A DNA stretch of 64,000 nucleotides, taken from positions 40,133,403-40,197,402 of the forward strand of contig JAOWCC010001634.1 of assembly GCA_030867875.1 (NCBI GenBank), read 5' to 3'. The first letter of the stretch is position 1. Each line of letters begins with the position of its first letter. Origin of the DNA: Actinernus sp. WN-2022 (Eukaryota > Cnidaria > Anthozoa > Actiniaria > Actinernidae). A program made the translations under genes and the position numbers. The notes below the pieces were generated by a model, which ran no database searches, was not told where the DNA came from, and worked only from the letters and a program-made list of their open reading frames with translations. Positions 43,501 to 54,757 of the stretch are shown here, piece by piece.

Positions 43501-43574
43501 CCCATTTTTATCAACTACATGTATTAATATTTAGAGTGGAAATTTATAATTGCAGATAGTGTATTCATTATTAT

Positions 43575-44482
43575 TCAAAAACTCATGAATAATTAATGAG
43601 CATTTTGTCGAATCAGATGAAGCAAATCAGTCACGTGCATGCTCCTTTATACCTGATAAAATCTCATCATTCTAAAAAGCCCGCGGAGGGATTTGAATTC
43701 TGTCCCAGGGGGAAACGGGGTTAATGATTGAGACAATGGATAAGTATCTTGCAACTCTTGGAATTTCTATTGATGTTTCAGCTTTCTCATTGATTTGCTA
43801 ATTAGGATGAACGTTTTATATAAAGAATACCAATGAACATGAAATTTTATATAAATAAAGTATCATCCTAATTAAGAATTCACTGATAAAGACTCAAAGA
43901 TACCAAAAAGTACACGGAACATAAGGTACCTAGATAATAAATTTTGCACTAAATTTACTAATATCAGCAGAGTACCGAGATACACAGATAATATTTTTAA
44001 AATGAAGTTATCCAACTACCATTACATGTTACAGAGCCACTGTTTATTTCCAATTATTAAACCAAACTCAAAGCCGTAAAATAATAAAAACGTGCATTAA
44101 ACTTACATATTTTGTGCCGGAGTCAAAAAATTAGAGTCTGCCGTCATGTCAGTCACATCGCTTTCCAAATCTTGAACTTTATCGAGGTAAACCACGACAC
44201 CAAATCCTTCAAGTGCAGGTTCTTCTTGCATTGCAAAACGCCGCTTCAAACAACATAGTATGGTAAGTTCTTCATGTCATTCCCTTGAGATGTTCGTAAT
44301 TGCAGGCGGTGATTACTCGAATATTTTGCATGGCGTTGTGAATACAAAGGTTCAATGGTTCATTAAGTAACCATTCCCTTGAGATGTGCGTCTTTCTTTC
44401 ATTGCATCCTTAAAGCGTTTTTGAAGCCCTCGAATTTTAAAACTTGATAAAACACTACTGTGAGTGTTTTAAACAGTACTTA
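43575..44482. repeat. ~0.9-kb repeat R, copy A
   Basis: Starts AAAACTCATGAATAATTAAT and ends ACAGTACTT. About 90% like copy C at 52369-53285. It contains a small MITE-like hairpin (TTAGGATGAACGTTTTATAT ... ATCATCCTAATTAA) that also occurs at 45021 and 52571. On the minus strand all copies keep a short frame with VQDLESDVTDMT. Confidence 0.85.
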
Positions 44483-44664
44483 AAACACCATAGATCTCGA
44501 GTGCTCTCATAGAAGCCATTAGCAGTAAAACACCCTTTATAAACGTTTCTTTAGAAATCCTTGTTCAAGTAATAATGCTAAGAATAACATAGCGCCGCAA
44601 TGGCGACCTCGTGGATGTAAAGTGTATTTTAGTGTGTTCTCCAGGGTAAACATGTAGAAATGTC

Positions 44665-44962
44665 AGGAGCCCATAAACAGAAGCGTCCATGTCTCTTATA
44701 CAGGTGTCACAGCGTTTTTACAAGTTGGGCTATTTTTGTATTATTTTTCCCGCCAAGTGGTGGGTTGCAACGTGGCGGAACAAAAGATGCCTCATTAGCT
44801 ACTTTTTGTTATACCAAACAACATGGCTGCTACGCTTTTGTGATTGTATTCCCTTAGAAATAATTGCAACTCAACAATAGCGGAAAACCGTTCTAAAATA
44901 ACTTGTTAAAACGCTGAGACATAGGCCAAGTATGCGGGATGGATGCTCCTAGTTATCGGCTT
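44665..44962. mobile_element. MITE (opposite orientation copy at 61458-61730)
   Basis: CACAGCGTTTTTACAAGTTG and GGGCTATTTTT near the left are inverted near the right end. Interior shares CAACATGGCTGCTACGCTTT and GGAACAAAAGATGCCTCATT with the second copy. Confidence 0.85.
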
Positions 44963-45016
44963 CTAGAAATGTTCAAAGTTTAAGTTATTATTGCTGTTTT
45001 AATAGCCTGTGTAGCC

Positions 45017-45095
45017 ATTGCTAATTAGGATGAACGTTTTATATAAAGAATACCAATGAACATGAAATTTTATATAAATAAAGTATCATCCTAAT
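45017..45095. repeat. Repeat R, copy B, segment 1 (before the ISL2EU insertion)
   Basis: GCTAATTAGGATGAACGTTT to ATCATCCTAAT matches copy A. Copy B continues at 50386, 51656 and 52028, each gap being an insertion, and ends near 52368. Confidence 0.8.
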
Positions 45096-45264
45096 AGTCC
45101 AGTTTCGAATTCCCCGTGTACCGCTGAACTTCGATAAGGCGGGCACACTTTTTGCACCAGAGCGAGGCTAACCCTGAGTCCTTCGTTTACGCAACGTGTG
45201 TTTACCTTGGTTACACTGTCATCGATGTATTCAATCGTCTTTTTAAACTGCTTTACGATAACAA

Positions 45265-45855
45265 ATGATGGATTCTATAACAAACAGCGAACAAGATCTA
45301 TCACTGAAAGAGCTCAATAAGTTAAAAGTTCAAGATCTGAAGAAAATATTAGCCGAAAACAAACAGTCGGTGAATGGAAAGAAAGCTGACTTGGTGCTTC
45401 GCTGTCACATGCTATTCGAGAGAAATAAGACAACAACAGAAGATAGTGAAGAAACATCGCAAACCAATGTCGAGCAACCGTCTTTAATAGCAGCTGTTTC
45501 AAACAGAAGAAATGCTGACGATGTCACATAGGAAAAGCTAGTGCGTATTGCGTTTGGAAGAACGATTTGAGAATCTTGCCGTCCTTCAACTTTGTGCAGC
45601 TGTACGATTATCTCGTGCTCAAGACAGCAAAATACGACCACAAGTCTATACAAACTTCAGGTTATAAAAAACTGAAGTCCTATCAGTTTTTCAAAGAAGG
45701 ACATATAAAAGATATGCAAGTTGGATGGTCAGGTGGACTATGCTACGTGAAGGCTGATGTCTAATAGCTTCAATGAAACAGCAGAAGTACAAGATCATCA
45801 TCACTTTTAACCAAAACGGAGAGGTATTGATGGCTGCTTGCAAGTGTCCAGCTGG
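45265..45855 (+). pseudogene. YqaJ protein N-terminal part: SAP domain and first half of SWIM zinc finger, two frame breaks
   Basis: An ATG at 45265 begins an 88-codon ORF with a SAP DNA-binding motif (LNKLKVQDLKKILAENKQ, then KKADLVLRC). It stops at a TAG (45529-45531). A shifted frame continues with YCVWKNDLRILPSFNFVQLY, FFKEGHIKDMQVGW and GLCYVKADV, stops, and a third frame gives KQQKYKIIITFNQNGEVLMA and ACKCPAG, ending at the donor GG|GTAAGT (45855/45856). The CKCPAG is the first half of a SWIM zinc finger completed in the next exon. Two single-base frame changes are the simplest reading; tiny introns are the alternative. Confidence 0.75.
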
Positions 45856-45976
45856 GTAAGTTATTCGGCTTATTTCGTTTCATTACGTGTTTGAAATTAA
45901 ACATCATATAAATAGAAACTTAGTTACTTACTGTAGTAAGGTCATGGTTAATTTTACTTTTTACTTTGCTTTGTAG

Positions 45977-47276
45977 GAGAGGAGTAGATGGCCATGGACA
46001 TTGCAATCATGTTGGTGGAGTTTTATTTGCAATGGAGGATTTTTGTCACCAGGGCTTAAGAGAACATAGTGAGCCTTTGTCATGCACCTCAAAATTGTGT
46101 TGCTGGAACATTCCCCGTAACATAAGGGTAGACCCAAAAACTGTGAATGACATTGTCATTACAAAATATCGATTTGGAAAGGAAGCAAATAAAATTGCCA
46201 AGAATAGCTTATATGACCCAAGAGCACCAACTGATAGGGAAGTAGATACTGGACGTCTGCATACCCTTTCTGAGAAACTCAGGAATTGTATGCAAAGCAG
46301 CTCCTTCTTTTTATTCTATGACTTAAAACCACAACCAGCTGATGATTGTAGAGTGATAGTTGACAGCCTGTGTGAAACGGTTCCAGAAAATGCCCCAGAC
46401 ATAGACACTAATAAGAAAGAAATTGATTTGCCCTTTAATGATGAATACAACATTGCTAGTGGAAGGTTTAAATCAATGCTAGACTGTTACACTGAGAACG
46501 TCAATGACAGTGAGATAGAGATTATTGAGAGGACGACAAGAGGTCAGAGTACTAATAATGCTTGGCGGGAACTGAAAGAGGTGAAGTTAACAGCTTCAAA
46601 TTTTAAAGCTGTAGCTACCAGAACGAAAGCACCAGACAAGCTTCTAAAAAGGATCATGTATATACCAGATACATGTACAAGAAAGCCTATTCCAGCTCTT
46701 GAGTATGGCCAACTGCATGAAGCTGATGCAGTCAATGACTATGTTGCAGCAAAATCTAAGACAGGCAATCACAATGTTAAGGTTTGGGAAGTTGGAACAA
46801 TTGTCTCAAAAGTCAGGCCAGGCTATGGTGCTAGTGTAGACAGAATGGTTTTCGACCCAAAAGCAGATGGCAGTAAACAAGGTGCACTGGAAGTTAAATG
46901 CCCTTACTCAAAGCAGGGCATGACAGTTGAAGATGCATGTATGGACAAAAACGTCTGTCTGGGTATGGACAATGGTGTGCCCAAACTAAAATTTGGACAT
47001 CAGTACTATTACCAAGTACAGGGACAAATGTTTGTTTGTACTTTAGAGTGGGTAGATTTTGTTGTTTGGTTTGGTTCAGGTAATTTAAGTATTGAGCGCA
47101 TTTATTTTAACAAAGGTTGGTGGTACAAAGTGGCTTTGCCAAAAATAGATTATTTTTATCAAAGAGCATTCCTCCCTGAAGTACTAACCAAAAGAGTGAA
47201 GCGTGGTGTTGCTTTATACACGAATAATGGGTGGCAAAGTTTTAAGGCTGCCTCCAATCTCCAAAGAAGTGATTAA
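45977..47276 (+). CDS. YqaJ-type exonuclease, main exon (ISL2EU element)
   Basis: Starts after the acceptor TTTGCTTTGTAG and joins in frame to finish the SWIM finger (GHGHCNHVGG). About 433 codons without a break, ending at a TAA (47274-47276). The YqaJ nuclease core lies in the second half: LTASNF (about residue 209, counting from 45966), GQLHE with E252, ASVD with D292, the E-x-K pair in LEVKCPYS (E309, K311) and YYYQVQGQM (Q350-Q352). All expected catalytic residues are present. YqaJ nucleases are lambda-exonuclease-like; in these transposons the role is presumably processing or repair of DNA ends. Poly(A) signal AATAAA near 47482. Confidence 0.88.
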
Positions 47277-47773
47277 TAAGCAATGAAGTCCATATATAAT
47301 TTTTGTTCAATGCATTATCACTAACTTAGAAAATAGAATTAAATACCAACCAGATAACTTATAATGCTTTATTGATGTTATATATAACATATCTAGATAG
47401 ATATTACTGTGCAGTGTTTTTATGTCTGTACTGTCTGAAAAATCATTTATGTAGTGATTCAAAACTACTAAGATAATAGTCAATAAATATTATGGCTTTA
47501 CTTCTCAACCTTTTAATTATTCATATATAACATAAATAATTTACGTGTCACTTTGTAAAGCACAATCCTCTTATCATTAAAAATTGTTTTCAAGATCAAA
47601 AGTTGACTTATGTACATGGTACTTTATCATTATATACTGTTACAGTCAATGTAAAAAAAACAAGGAAATATGATATCTGATACTGATATCTTTCACATAA
47701 TGTTATATTAATAAAACAGGTACCAGCATTTTCCATTGTCAACTTTATTGACATTGACTTAACTAATAATTAC
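47277..47773. other. Convergent 3' ends of the two transposon genes
   Basis: AT-rich. AATAAA near 47482 serves the plus-strand gene, and TTTATT near 47742 (AATAAA on minus) could serve the transposase. Confidence 0.5.
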
Positions 47774-48902
47774 TTAGGCATGACTGGCTTCTTTAGGAGG
47801 AAGCAAAGGTGGTAAAAAGTTTGTAAGGTATGAGCATACACTAAATATCTGGTTAGCCAAATGAGCCAAGCTTAAAGGTAGAGTACCATCAAGAATATGA
47901 TAACATTTAATTCGTCCAATAGCACGCTCAACATGAATTCTTACTGATGCAATATGTACAGTTTCTTGCAACTCTTCGGCCGTAAGCTGTTCTCTAGATC
48001 CTTTAAAGGGAGGAATGTTTAAATGTACACCTCTGGGAAGAATATGTCATATACATCAAAACCTCTGTCTGCCATTATGTTATCTCCAGCTTGAAGAAGA
48101 TTAAAAAGCCCAGATTGTTGGGTAATACACTTATCTAATACCCTCTCTCCCCACAACTTTGAAATAAATGTAACTTGCCCATTAGGAGAAATACCAACTA
48201 AAACTTTAAAAGTATTATGATGCTTATAATTAGACCAGGTCTGGGACTGTGCTAACATAGATGAAGGAACCTCAACAAAAACCTCAGTACAATCAATAAT
48301 AACACGAGTTGTTGGGTAAAGTGCAAACTGCTCTGGCATGTTCCTTCTAACTGCCTCTTGAGAAGGAAAAGGAAATAGCTGGTATAACTCAAAATATAAA
48401 AAGTTTATCCAAGTGCAAAATATTTTTGAAAAATGGCCCATAGAGATTCCAAACCTATCTGCTACATCTTTAACAAAAAGTCCAACTTTGAACCTAACCA
48501 ATACCATAAAGAATTCATTTAAGGGAGTTAATTGCTTTCTGCGACCAGGTTTCTTCTTGCCTTCTTCCTGGTAAGGCTGTGAGGCTGCCACATTTCCACT
48601 ACCCCAATATTGTAACTTTTCAACTTTAGGTTCGATGTATTCAAAAAAAGATGTAAGTACAACATAATTAGGGAATCCAGTATAAAACAGGACAGCAGAA
48701 TCATCATCCTTGAATTTTTCAAGCCTGAACTCTTTTTCTCTGTACTGGTCAATCTCTTTCTGTAATCTTCCTATTTCAGCTCTAAGATTGTTGAGCATTT
48801 CGGATTTAACCTCGAGTCTTTCCTCCGTGGTTTTCTGGTATTCATAGGGATCTGCTGTCGTATCTGTAAAGGAGTAGGCATAGCTGTGGTCATTACATGT
48901 TG
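47774..48902 (-). pseudogene. DDE transposase (DDE_Tnp_4-like), catalytic region with one frameshift
   Basis: From 48902 downward the frame reads through NDHSYAYSFTDTTADPYEY and a coiled-coil-like stretch (MLNNLRAEIGRLQKEIDQYR), then KFKDDDSAVLFYTGFPNYVV. The transposase core follows: VIIDCTEVFVEVPSS (first Asp), GDNIMADRGFDVYD (second Asp), and after a single-base frame change near 48030, ASVRIHVERAIGRIKCYH (catalytic Glu). It ends at 47774 with KEASHA. The spacing fits the IS4/Harbinger-like DDE fold of ISL2EU transposases. The N-terminal THAP domain is in exon 49934-50231. The frameshift near 48030 and the MITE at 48903 break this copy. Confidence 0.85.
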
Positions 48903-49312
48903 CTATAGGCGAATCCTTGCTGACGTCATTGTTTACATTTTTGCCTCATTAGCATAAATTAAACTTCAAGCTACAAACAAACAGACTATATCAGTTGAAA
49001 GAGAATTTTAAACTGAGTAACCACCGAAAATTTGAGATTGATATGTTAAATATTTACGGAGAAATTTACTTTTCAAAACTATAAAATGGGCTGGGGGGCA
49101 AGAGTTGCTGACAGCCATACATTCATTGTAAATTTTGAGCTTTTTAAACGCTCATTCCTCAAAATATATTTATCATATCACTTTCAAATTTTCGGTGATT
49201 ATCAAGTGTGACAATCTCTTTCGATTTATGGACTCTGTTTGTTTGTATGTACGTCGCTTGAAGTTTGATGTATGCTAATGAGGAAAAAACGTAAACAAGG
49301 ATTCGCCTATAG
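48903..49312. mobile_element. MITE inserted in the transposase exon
   Basis: CTATAGGCGAATCCTTG at the left and its inverted copy at the right. Arms extend about 65 bp (GTTTAC, CCTCATTAGCATA, AAACTTCAAGC). The flanks TTCCC and CAACATG rejoin in the transposase frame (GFPTCND) if one C is counted once. Confidence 0.85.
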
Positions 49313-49355
49313 GGAAGCCAAAGGACCAATCTGTCTGCGTTGATGTTTCTACCAT
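49313..49355 (-). CDS. Transposase exon 3, 5' piece (cut by the MITE)
   Basis: Begins after the acceptor CTCATTTACAG with MVETSTQTDWSFGFP and runs into the MITE at 49312. The exon resumes at 48902. Confidence 0.65.
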
Positions 49356-49497
49356 CTGTAAATGAGAAGCATATAATAAGACTATGTTAGTGATATTAAT
49401 ATTAAATTAATGGAAACACAGTAAGGCTGAAAAATGTAATAATAATAATACTTTCAAAAAAATATTTACAACAAATTATAATTTGCAAAATAATTAC

Positions 49498-49667
49498 CTG
49501 TGGCATAGAGTGTAATCTAACAGGTGAAGATACATGCACCTCAAGATCCATCTCTTCATCATCTGAGCTGAGCATGGCATTCAGTGAGGTAGGTATACTT
49601 GTACTAGTACATGTGACCTCAAGATTCATGTCATTGTCATTGTGTGGAGACAAAGCTAGGACAGGTC
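49498..49667 (-). CDS. Transposase exon 2 (linker)
   Basis: Acceptor AAGATTACCAG, donor CAG|GTAATT. Reads GPVLALSPHNDNDMNLEVTC and later MLSSDDEEMDLEV, an acidic linker between the THAP and catalytic domains. Phase 1 in, phase 0 out, matching exons 1 and 3. Confidence 0.65.
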
Positions 49668-49933
49668 CTGGTAATCTTCTATGTTTAGGGGGAGCTCGAG
49701 TCTTCTGTTTAGCTTGGTTTGACCATCTGAATATTGATGGTTCTATTCCTATAAATCAAAATAATGTAATCGATCAAACCTTCGAGAACTTAAGTCTAGA
49801 AGACCAAACATATAATAAAAGCTTCAATAGTCTATAATCAGCACGAGAAACATAACATACTGCAAGGAAAATGCATCTGGATCGACCGTTGCTATTAGAA
49901 ACGGTTGTGAAGCGACTGAGAGTGAGAGCTTAC

Positions 49934-50231
49934 CTTGTAGTAATCTTTGTCTAGTTCCACCCGGCGGCCGGTAAATATCTTCGGGCTTAAAATGCTTATC
50001 GCAGATTACAGATTTTTCGTTAACGAAGAAGCCATCCTTTCCATGTTGTCGCTTTATTAGGTTGCACCATCGAGTTCTTAAAGGTGGTTTCGAGGGGAAC
50101 TTGAAGAAGTGCACCTTTGACGAGGCTCCATCGCACAGATATTCGGTACTTGTGCAATCTATTGCCACACATTCTTTTCCACGCCGTACCTGTTTCTTTC
50201 TTTTACGTTTCGCGCCATTTTCTTTGTCCAT
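49934..50231 (-). CDS. THAP zinc-finger exon of the ISL2EU transposase
   Basis: From an ATG at 50231: a basic start (MDKENGAKRKRKKQVRRGKE) then a THAP domain, the C2CH DNA-binding module of many transposases. Visible zinc ligands: CVAIDC and SVICDKHF (C-x2-H); FFKFPSKP and TRWCNLIKR lie between as in the THAP family. The exon ends LLQ and donor AAG|GTAAGC, phase 1. It starts only about 150 bp from the right end of the element, so the promoter must lie within the terminal region. Confidence 0.82.
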
Positions 50232-50385
50232 TTTTCAATTTATAACTAAAAACTATCCGTCAACAACTACACAACCTCAGTAAACCAACATAGCTCGATG
50301 ACTCAGGGTTAGCCTCGATTTGATGTTAAAAACGCGCCGACGATGCTTCCATTCCAGCGGTTGTTCGAGAATTCGAAAGGGGACT

Positions 50386-50536
50386 ATTAAGAATTCACTG
50401 ATAAAGACTCAAATATACCAAAAAGTACACGGAACATAAGGTACCTAGATAATAATTTTTGCACTAAATTTACTAATATCAGCAGACTACCGAGATACAC
50501 AGATAATATATTTTAAATGAAGTTATCCAACTATCA
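50386..50536. repeat. Repeat R, copy B, segment 2
   Basis: TTAAGAATTCACTGATAAAG to ATGAAGTTATCCAACTATCA, as in copies A and C. Confidence 0.85.
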
Positions 50537-51655
50537 CAGGAACACCCAACGGTAAAACTTCATAAAAACAAACATTCTGATGTTTTTATAACAAATCAGA
50601 TGTATTTAAACATATTTAAGGGAATTGCTTTTCAGCTGGCAGACGAACAGCTGTTCTGCAGCGCCAGCCAGCCTAAAGTTCATGAAGAATTTCTAAATTT
50701 CCCAGCTGAAATATTTAAGTGCAGAATTTGCCAGCAGCAAAAATATTTTTTTGAATATATTCCCAGCTGAAATATTTAAGTGCAGAATTTGCCAGGTATC
50801 AATTTTTAGAGCTCAGACTTAAAAATGCCTGGAATGCACTCTGAAACGGGGTATGATATTTATTCAGAGAAGCTAAAATGTTTCAAAGGAAGTTACATTG
50901 CAATAAATGATTCTAATTCAGTTCACACCAGCACACTTCGTTGTTGAATTAAAGTATATTTTTTTGAAGATCAGTTTGTGTGTGGTTCATTTAGAAGTTG
51001 AAGATGTTGAAGGTGTTGATCCGGCAGACTCTGTCAAGCAGCGCAACGCGTGTTACGTATTACATTCAATCCGTCTTGGGACAATACCGGCAAACTCTAA
51101 AACGGGGTATCAAAATTAATCAAACTCTAAAACGGGGTATCAAAATTAACACGAAACTACTCTTAAACGGGGTCCACATTTGATGACCAGGGCGGTACAT
51201 ACCCCTCCCCTGGGGACCGAAAACTGTTTTTAAATGATTTCTATATCTCAACACCTTTCAACATTTTAAACATGTTTCAAGATCGGCTCCAACACTGAAT
51301 ATTGTTCCGATGTTGAAACGGTTCGGTACAGGGCTTAACTGAAATATAGAACGCTATATTTTTATTTTAAGAAAAAAAACCTGAGCTAACCTGCAGAATT
51401 CGGTATTTTTAAAAACCTGTGAAACAACAGGTACGTGCAGAATTTGCCAGCTGAGAAATATCGCTCTGTTATATTATTATTATGTAATTATATCGGACTG
51501 CAGAATTTACCAGCTGACAAATATCGCTCCGTTATATTATTATTTAGTATCAGACTGCAGAATTTGCCAGCCAAGAAATTCCAAAGTGCAGAATTTGCCA
51601 GCCGAGTGGCCCAGAAGAACAGTTATTTTGCAGAACAGTTCGTTGGGTGTTCCTG
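50537..51655. mobile_element. Insertion with CAGGAACACCCAACG inverted ends
   Basis: CAGGAACACCCAACG at the left and CGTTGGGTGTTCCTG at the right. CTATCA lies on both sides (about 50531-50536 and 51656-51661), a likely target duplication. Inside, TGCAGAATTTGCCAGCTGA motifs repeat near both ends (50690-50790 and 51435-51605). No transposase recognised. Confidence 0.8.
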
Positions 51656-51744
51656 CTATCATTACTTGTTTACCGAACCACTGTTTAGTTCCAATTATTA
51701 AACCAAACTCAAAGCCGTAAAATAATAAAAACGTGCATTAAACC
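51656..51744. repeat. Repeat R, copy B, segment 3
   Basis: CTGTTTAGTTCCAATTATTA and AAACCAAACTCAAAGCCGTA match copies A and C. Ends ATTAAAC. Confidence 0.8.
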
Positions 51745-52021
51745 ATAGTTAATAGAGTGGAATGGTTAGGAAGCCCTGCAAACTTCAAAAGGGCTAACAA
51801 AGACGCTGCGATTGAGGTTGGAAGGGGGCAAGACAAAAGATTGTGCGCTATCATAGTTCATTAGCGTTCCCTGAACGACTGAACTCACACGTTTCTATTG
51901 GCTGATTGACTAACATGTTGGAATTTCTATTGTGTTTTGTGCACGGTAGTGGTCGAAAAAAGCTAACAAAGACCTATAACAAAGAAGGTCCCTGAGTTTC
52001 CTAACCATTCCACTCTATTAA
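51745..52021. mobile_element. MITE with CATAGTTAATAGAGTGGAAT ends
   Basis: Inverted ends of about 30 bp. ATTAAAC on both sides is a 7-bp target duplication, and the interrupted repeat R continues after it. The right end is at about 52026. Confidence 0.85.
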
Positions 52022-52027
52022 CTATGA

Positions 52028-52368
52028 TTAAACTTACAAACATCCTCTTCATATTTTGTGCCGGAGTCAAACATTTAGAGTCTACCGTCATGTCAGTCAC
52101 ATCGCTTTCCAAGTCTTGAACTTTATCGATGTCAACCACGACACCAAATCCTTTAAGTGCGAAACGCCGCTTCAAACAACATAGTATGGTAAGTTCTTCA
52201 TGTCATTCCCTTGAGATGTTCGTAATCGCAGGCGGTGATTACTCGAATATTTTGCATGGCGTTGTGAATACAAAGGTTCAATGGTTCATTAAGTAACCAT
52301 TATAATCGGGCTGCGCCCTCGAGTTTTAATCCTGATAAAACACTGCTGCTCGTTTATTAAACAGTACT
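52028..52368. repeat. Repeat R, copy B, segment 4
   Basis: Includes TTTGTGCCGGAGTCAAACAT and the minus-strand frame VQDLESDVTDMT. Ends AACAGTACTTC where copy C begins. Confidence 0.8.
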
Positions 52369-53285
52369 TCAAAAACTCATGAATAATTAAGGAGCATTTT
52401 GTCCAATCAGATGAAGCAAATCAGTCACGTGCATGCTCCTTTATACCTGAAAAAAATCTCATCATTCTAAAAGGCCCGCGGAGGGATTTGAATTATGTCC
52501 CAGGGGAAAACTGGGTTAATGATTGACACAATGGAATTTCTATTGATGTTTCAGCTTTCTCATTGAACTGCTAATTAGGATGAACGTTTTATATAAAGAA
52601 TACTAATGAACATGAAATTTTATATAAAGTTTCATCCTAATTAAGAATTCACTGATAAAGACCCAAAGATAGCAAAAAGTACACGGAACATAAGGTACCT
52701 AGATAATAAATTTTGCACTAAATTTACTGATATCAGCAGACTACCGAGATACACAGATAATATTTTTAAAATGAAGTTATCCAACTTGTTTACCGAGCCA
52801 CTATTTAGTTCCAATTATTAAACCAAACTCAAAGCCGTAAAAGAATAAAAACGTGCATTAAACTTACATATTTTGTGCCGGAGTCTGCCGTCATGTCAGT
52901 CACATCGCTTTCCAAGTCTTGAACTTTATCGAGGTAAACCACGACACCAAATCCTTGAAGTGCAGGTACTTCTTGCATTGCGAAACGCCGCTTCAAACAA
53001 CATAGTATGGTAATTTCTTCATGTCATTCCCTTGAGATGTTTGTAATTGCAGGCGGTGATTACTCGAATATTTTGCATGGCGTTGTGAATACAAGGTTCA
53101 ATGGTTCATTAAGTAACCATTCCCTTGAGATGTGCGTCTTTCTTTCATTGCATTCTTAAAGCGTTTTTGAAGCCGTTTAAAACACTCACAGCACGTGTTT
53201 TATCAAGTCTAAAAATTCTCGGGCTTCGCCCTAGAATTTTTAAACTTGATAAAACACTGCTGTGAGTGTTTTAAACAGTACTTAA
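52369..53285. repeat. Repeat R, copy C
   Basis: Same order as copy A from AAAACTCATGAATAATTAAG to AAACAGTACTT. Has a 14-bp deletion in the minus-strand frame (GTGCCGGAGTCTGCCGTC). Confidence 0.85.
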
Positions 53286-53649
53286 CTGATCTTATATTAA
53301 TTACATATTTTCACACGGCTCCCTGGAAGAGCATTTATTTCTGTATAATGATGGGATACCGTGTATAATAAAGTTGTTGATGATGACATTCCATCACTAT
53401 CTGGGGCAAGGTTGGGCAAACCCTAATCAAACTTTGCATCAACAACATGAAAATGGTCATGAGGCTTCTGCATTTAATGTATTACTAGTGATAAAGATGT
53501 AGTGTTGTTGTATGAGCACGTTTATTTACGTTCAATACACTGGGAACGTTTCCCAATAATTAACTGACCAATTACAACACACTGTTTTCAAGTGGAATAT
53601 ACTCGGGATACCCGGAAATCAAGTGTACCGTTTCCTTGTGTATTGTGTA
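53286..53649. other. No gene recognised
   Basis: Spacer before the 94-bp minisatellite. Confidence 0.35.
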
Positions 53650-54125
53650 CATTGATATGGAAATCTCTTAAAGAACTATCAGATCACGTGCACCGTTCCT
53701 TGTGTATTGTGTCCTTTATTTCTTGTTAACGTATGACAAGATACATTGATATGGAAATCTCTTAAAGAACTATCAGATCAAGTGTACCGTTTCCTTGTGT
53801 ATTGTGTCCTTTATTTCTTGTTAACGTATGACAAGATATATACATTGATATGGCAATCTCTTAAAGAACTATCAGATCACGTGCACCGTTCCTTGTGTAT
53901 TGTGTCCTTTATTTCTTGTTAACGTATGACAAGATACAATGATATGGAAATCTCTTGAAGAACTATCAGATCACTTGTGTCGTTCCCTTGTGTATTGCTT
54001 TTTATTTCCTGTTAACGCACGAGAAGATACATTGATATGGAAATCTCTTGAAGAACTATCAGATCACGTGTACCGTTCCCTTGTGTTTTGTTCCTTTATT
54101 TATTGTCAACGCATGATATGATGCG
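53650..54125. repeat. 94-bp minisatellite (~5 units)
   Basis: Unit: ACATTGATATGGAAATCTCT, TAAAGAACTATCAGATCACG, TGCACCGTTCCTTGTGTATT, GTGTCCTTTATTTCTTGTTA, ACGTATGACAAGAT. The last two units are more diverged. Confidence 0.9.
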
Positions 54126-54672
54126 TGAAAATCTCTTGAAGAAAGAACCTTTTTCCCAAAGGAGATGGGCAAAACAAACAGACAAAGTAAAAGGGTCTAT
54201 TGTTGGATGCAATCTCGCCTATCAACTTTGCTTTGGAACATAAAACAATAAAACAGTTTCACCCAATTATAACTGGCCCATGAAACATGGGAACCCCAAG
54301 CGAGATGCTCACGGAACGTCAAAATGCACTTAGTCACTCAATCGTATCGAGAGCCAGTAACGGTTCTAGATTTACGATGATGGGAAACCGATCCGCGTTA
54401 TGGGAAAATGTTGCGGATTATTGGTATAGATGTAGATGACACTGAGTCGAGTTTGATTCTACCGCACGCGCGCAGATCTTTACACGCAAATTATTACCAA
54501 GGCATGCGCGCGCATGACAATGCATTACGTTGTGGCGTACGTAACAATAGCTAAGAGGTTGCTTCCTCTCTTACGTCATCAATAATTGTGACAGTCATTA
54601 TCTCAAAAGTCTAAGCAAAGTTCCAGACTTCAACAGACATGGCCATAGGTCGGCTAGAAAATTCCTCGGAAA
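54126..54672. other. 5' flank of the discoidin gene (probable promoter region)
   Basis: Includes TACGTAACAATAG, a TGACGTCA-like ACGTCATCAATAATTGTGAC, and a short upstream ATG at 54640 that starts a 15-codon ORF overlapping the real start out of frame. Confidence 0.4.
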
Positions 54673-54757
54673 ATGCGCAAGCGTGAAAACCTCTTTTTCA
54701 TCACATTCTGTTCAATTGCAGTTTTGTGTTCGGCAACAAGCAATGGGAACGAAACCG
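54673..54757 (+). CDS. Discoidin-domain protein, exon 1 (signal peptide)
   Basis: ATG at 54673. MRKRENLFFITFCSIAVLCS is a typical secretory signal: basic start, hydrophobic core, small residues near the cleavage point after about residue 21. The exon ends ACCG|GTGAGT in phase 1 and joins in frame to 57956. The protein is predicted to be secreted or on the cell surface. The assignment rests on exon 2 and 3 encoding an F5/8 type C domain. Confidence 0.75.

Larger units (their letters stand above)
45096..50385. mobile_element. ISL2EU-type DNA transposon (5.3 kb) with YqaJ and THAP-DDE genes
   Basis: The left end is AGTCCAGTTTCGAATTC and the right end reads AGTCCCCTTTCGAATTC as reverse complement. 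CGAGGCTAACCCTGAGTC lies inverted further inside both ends. AT flanks each side, and the empty site in repeat copies A and C reads CCTAATTAAG, so insertion duplicated AT. Two convergent genes are carried: SAP/SWIM/YqaJ on plus and THAP-DDE transposase on minus. To my knowledge this gene pair is the signature of the ISL2EU superfamily. Both genes carry frame breaks and one exon is split by a MITE, so this copy is probably inactive. Confidence 0.85.
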
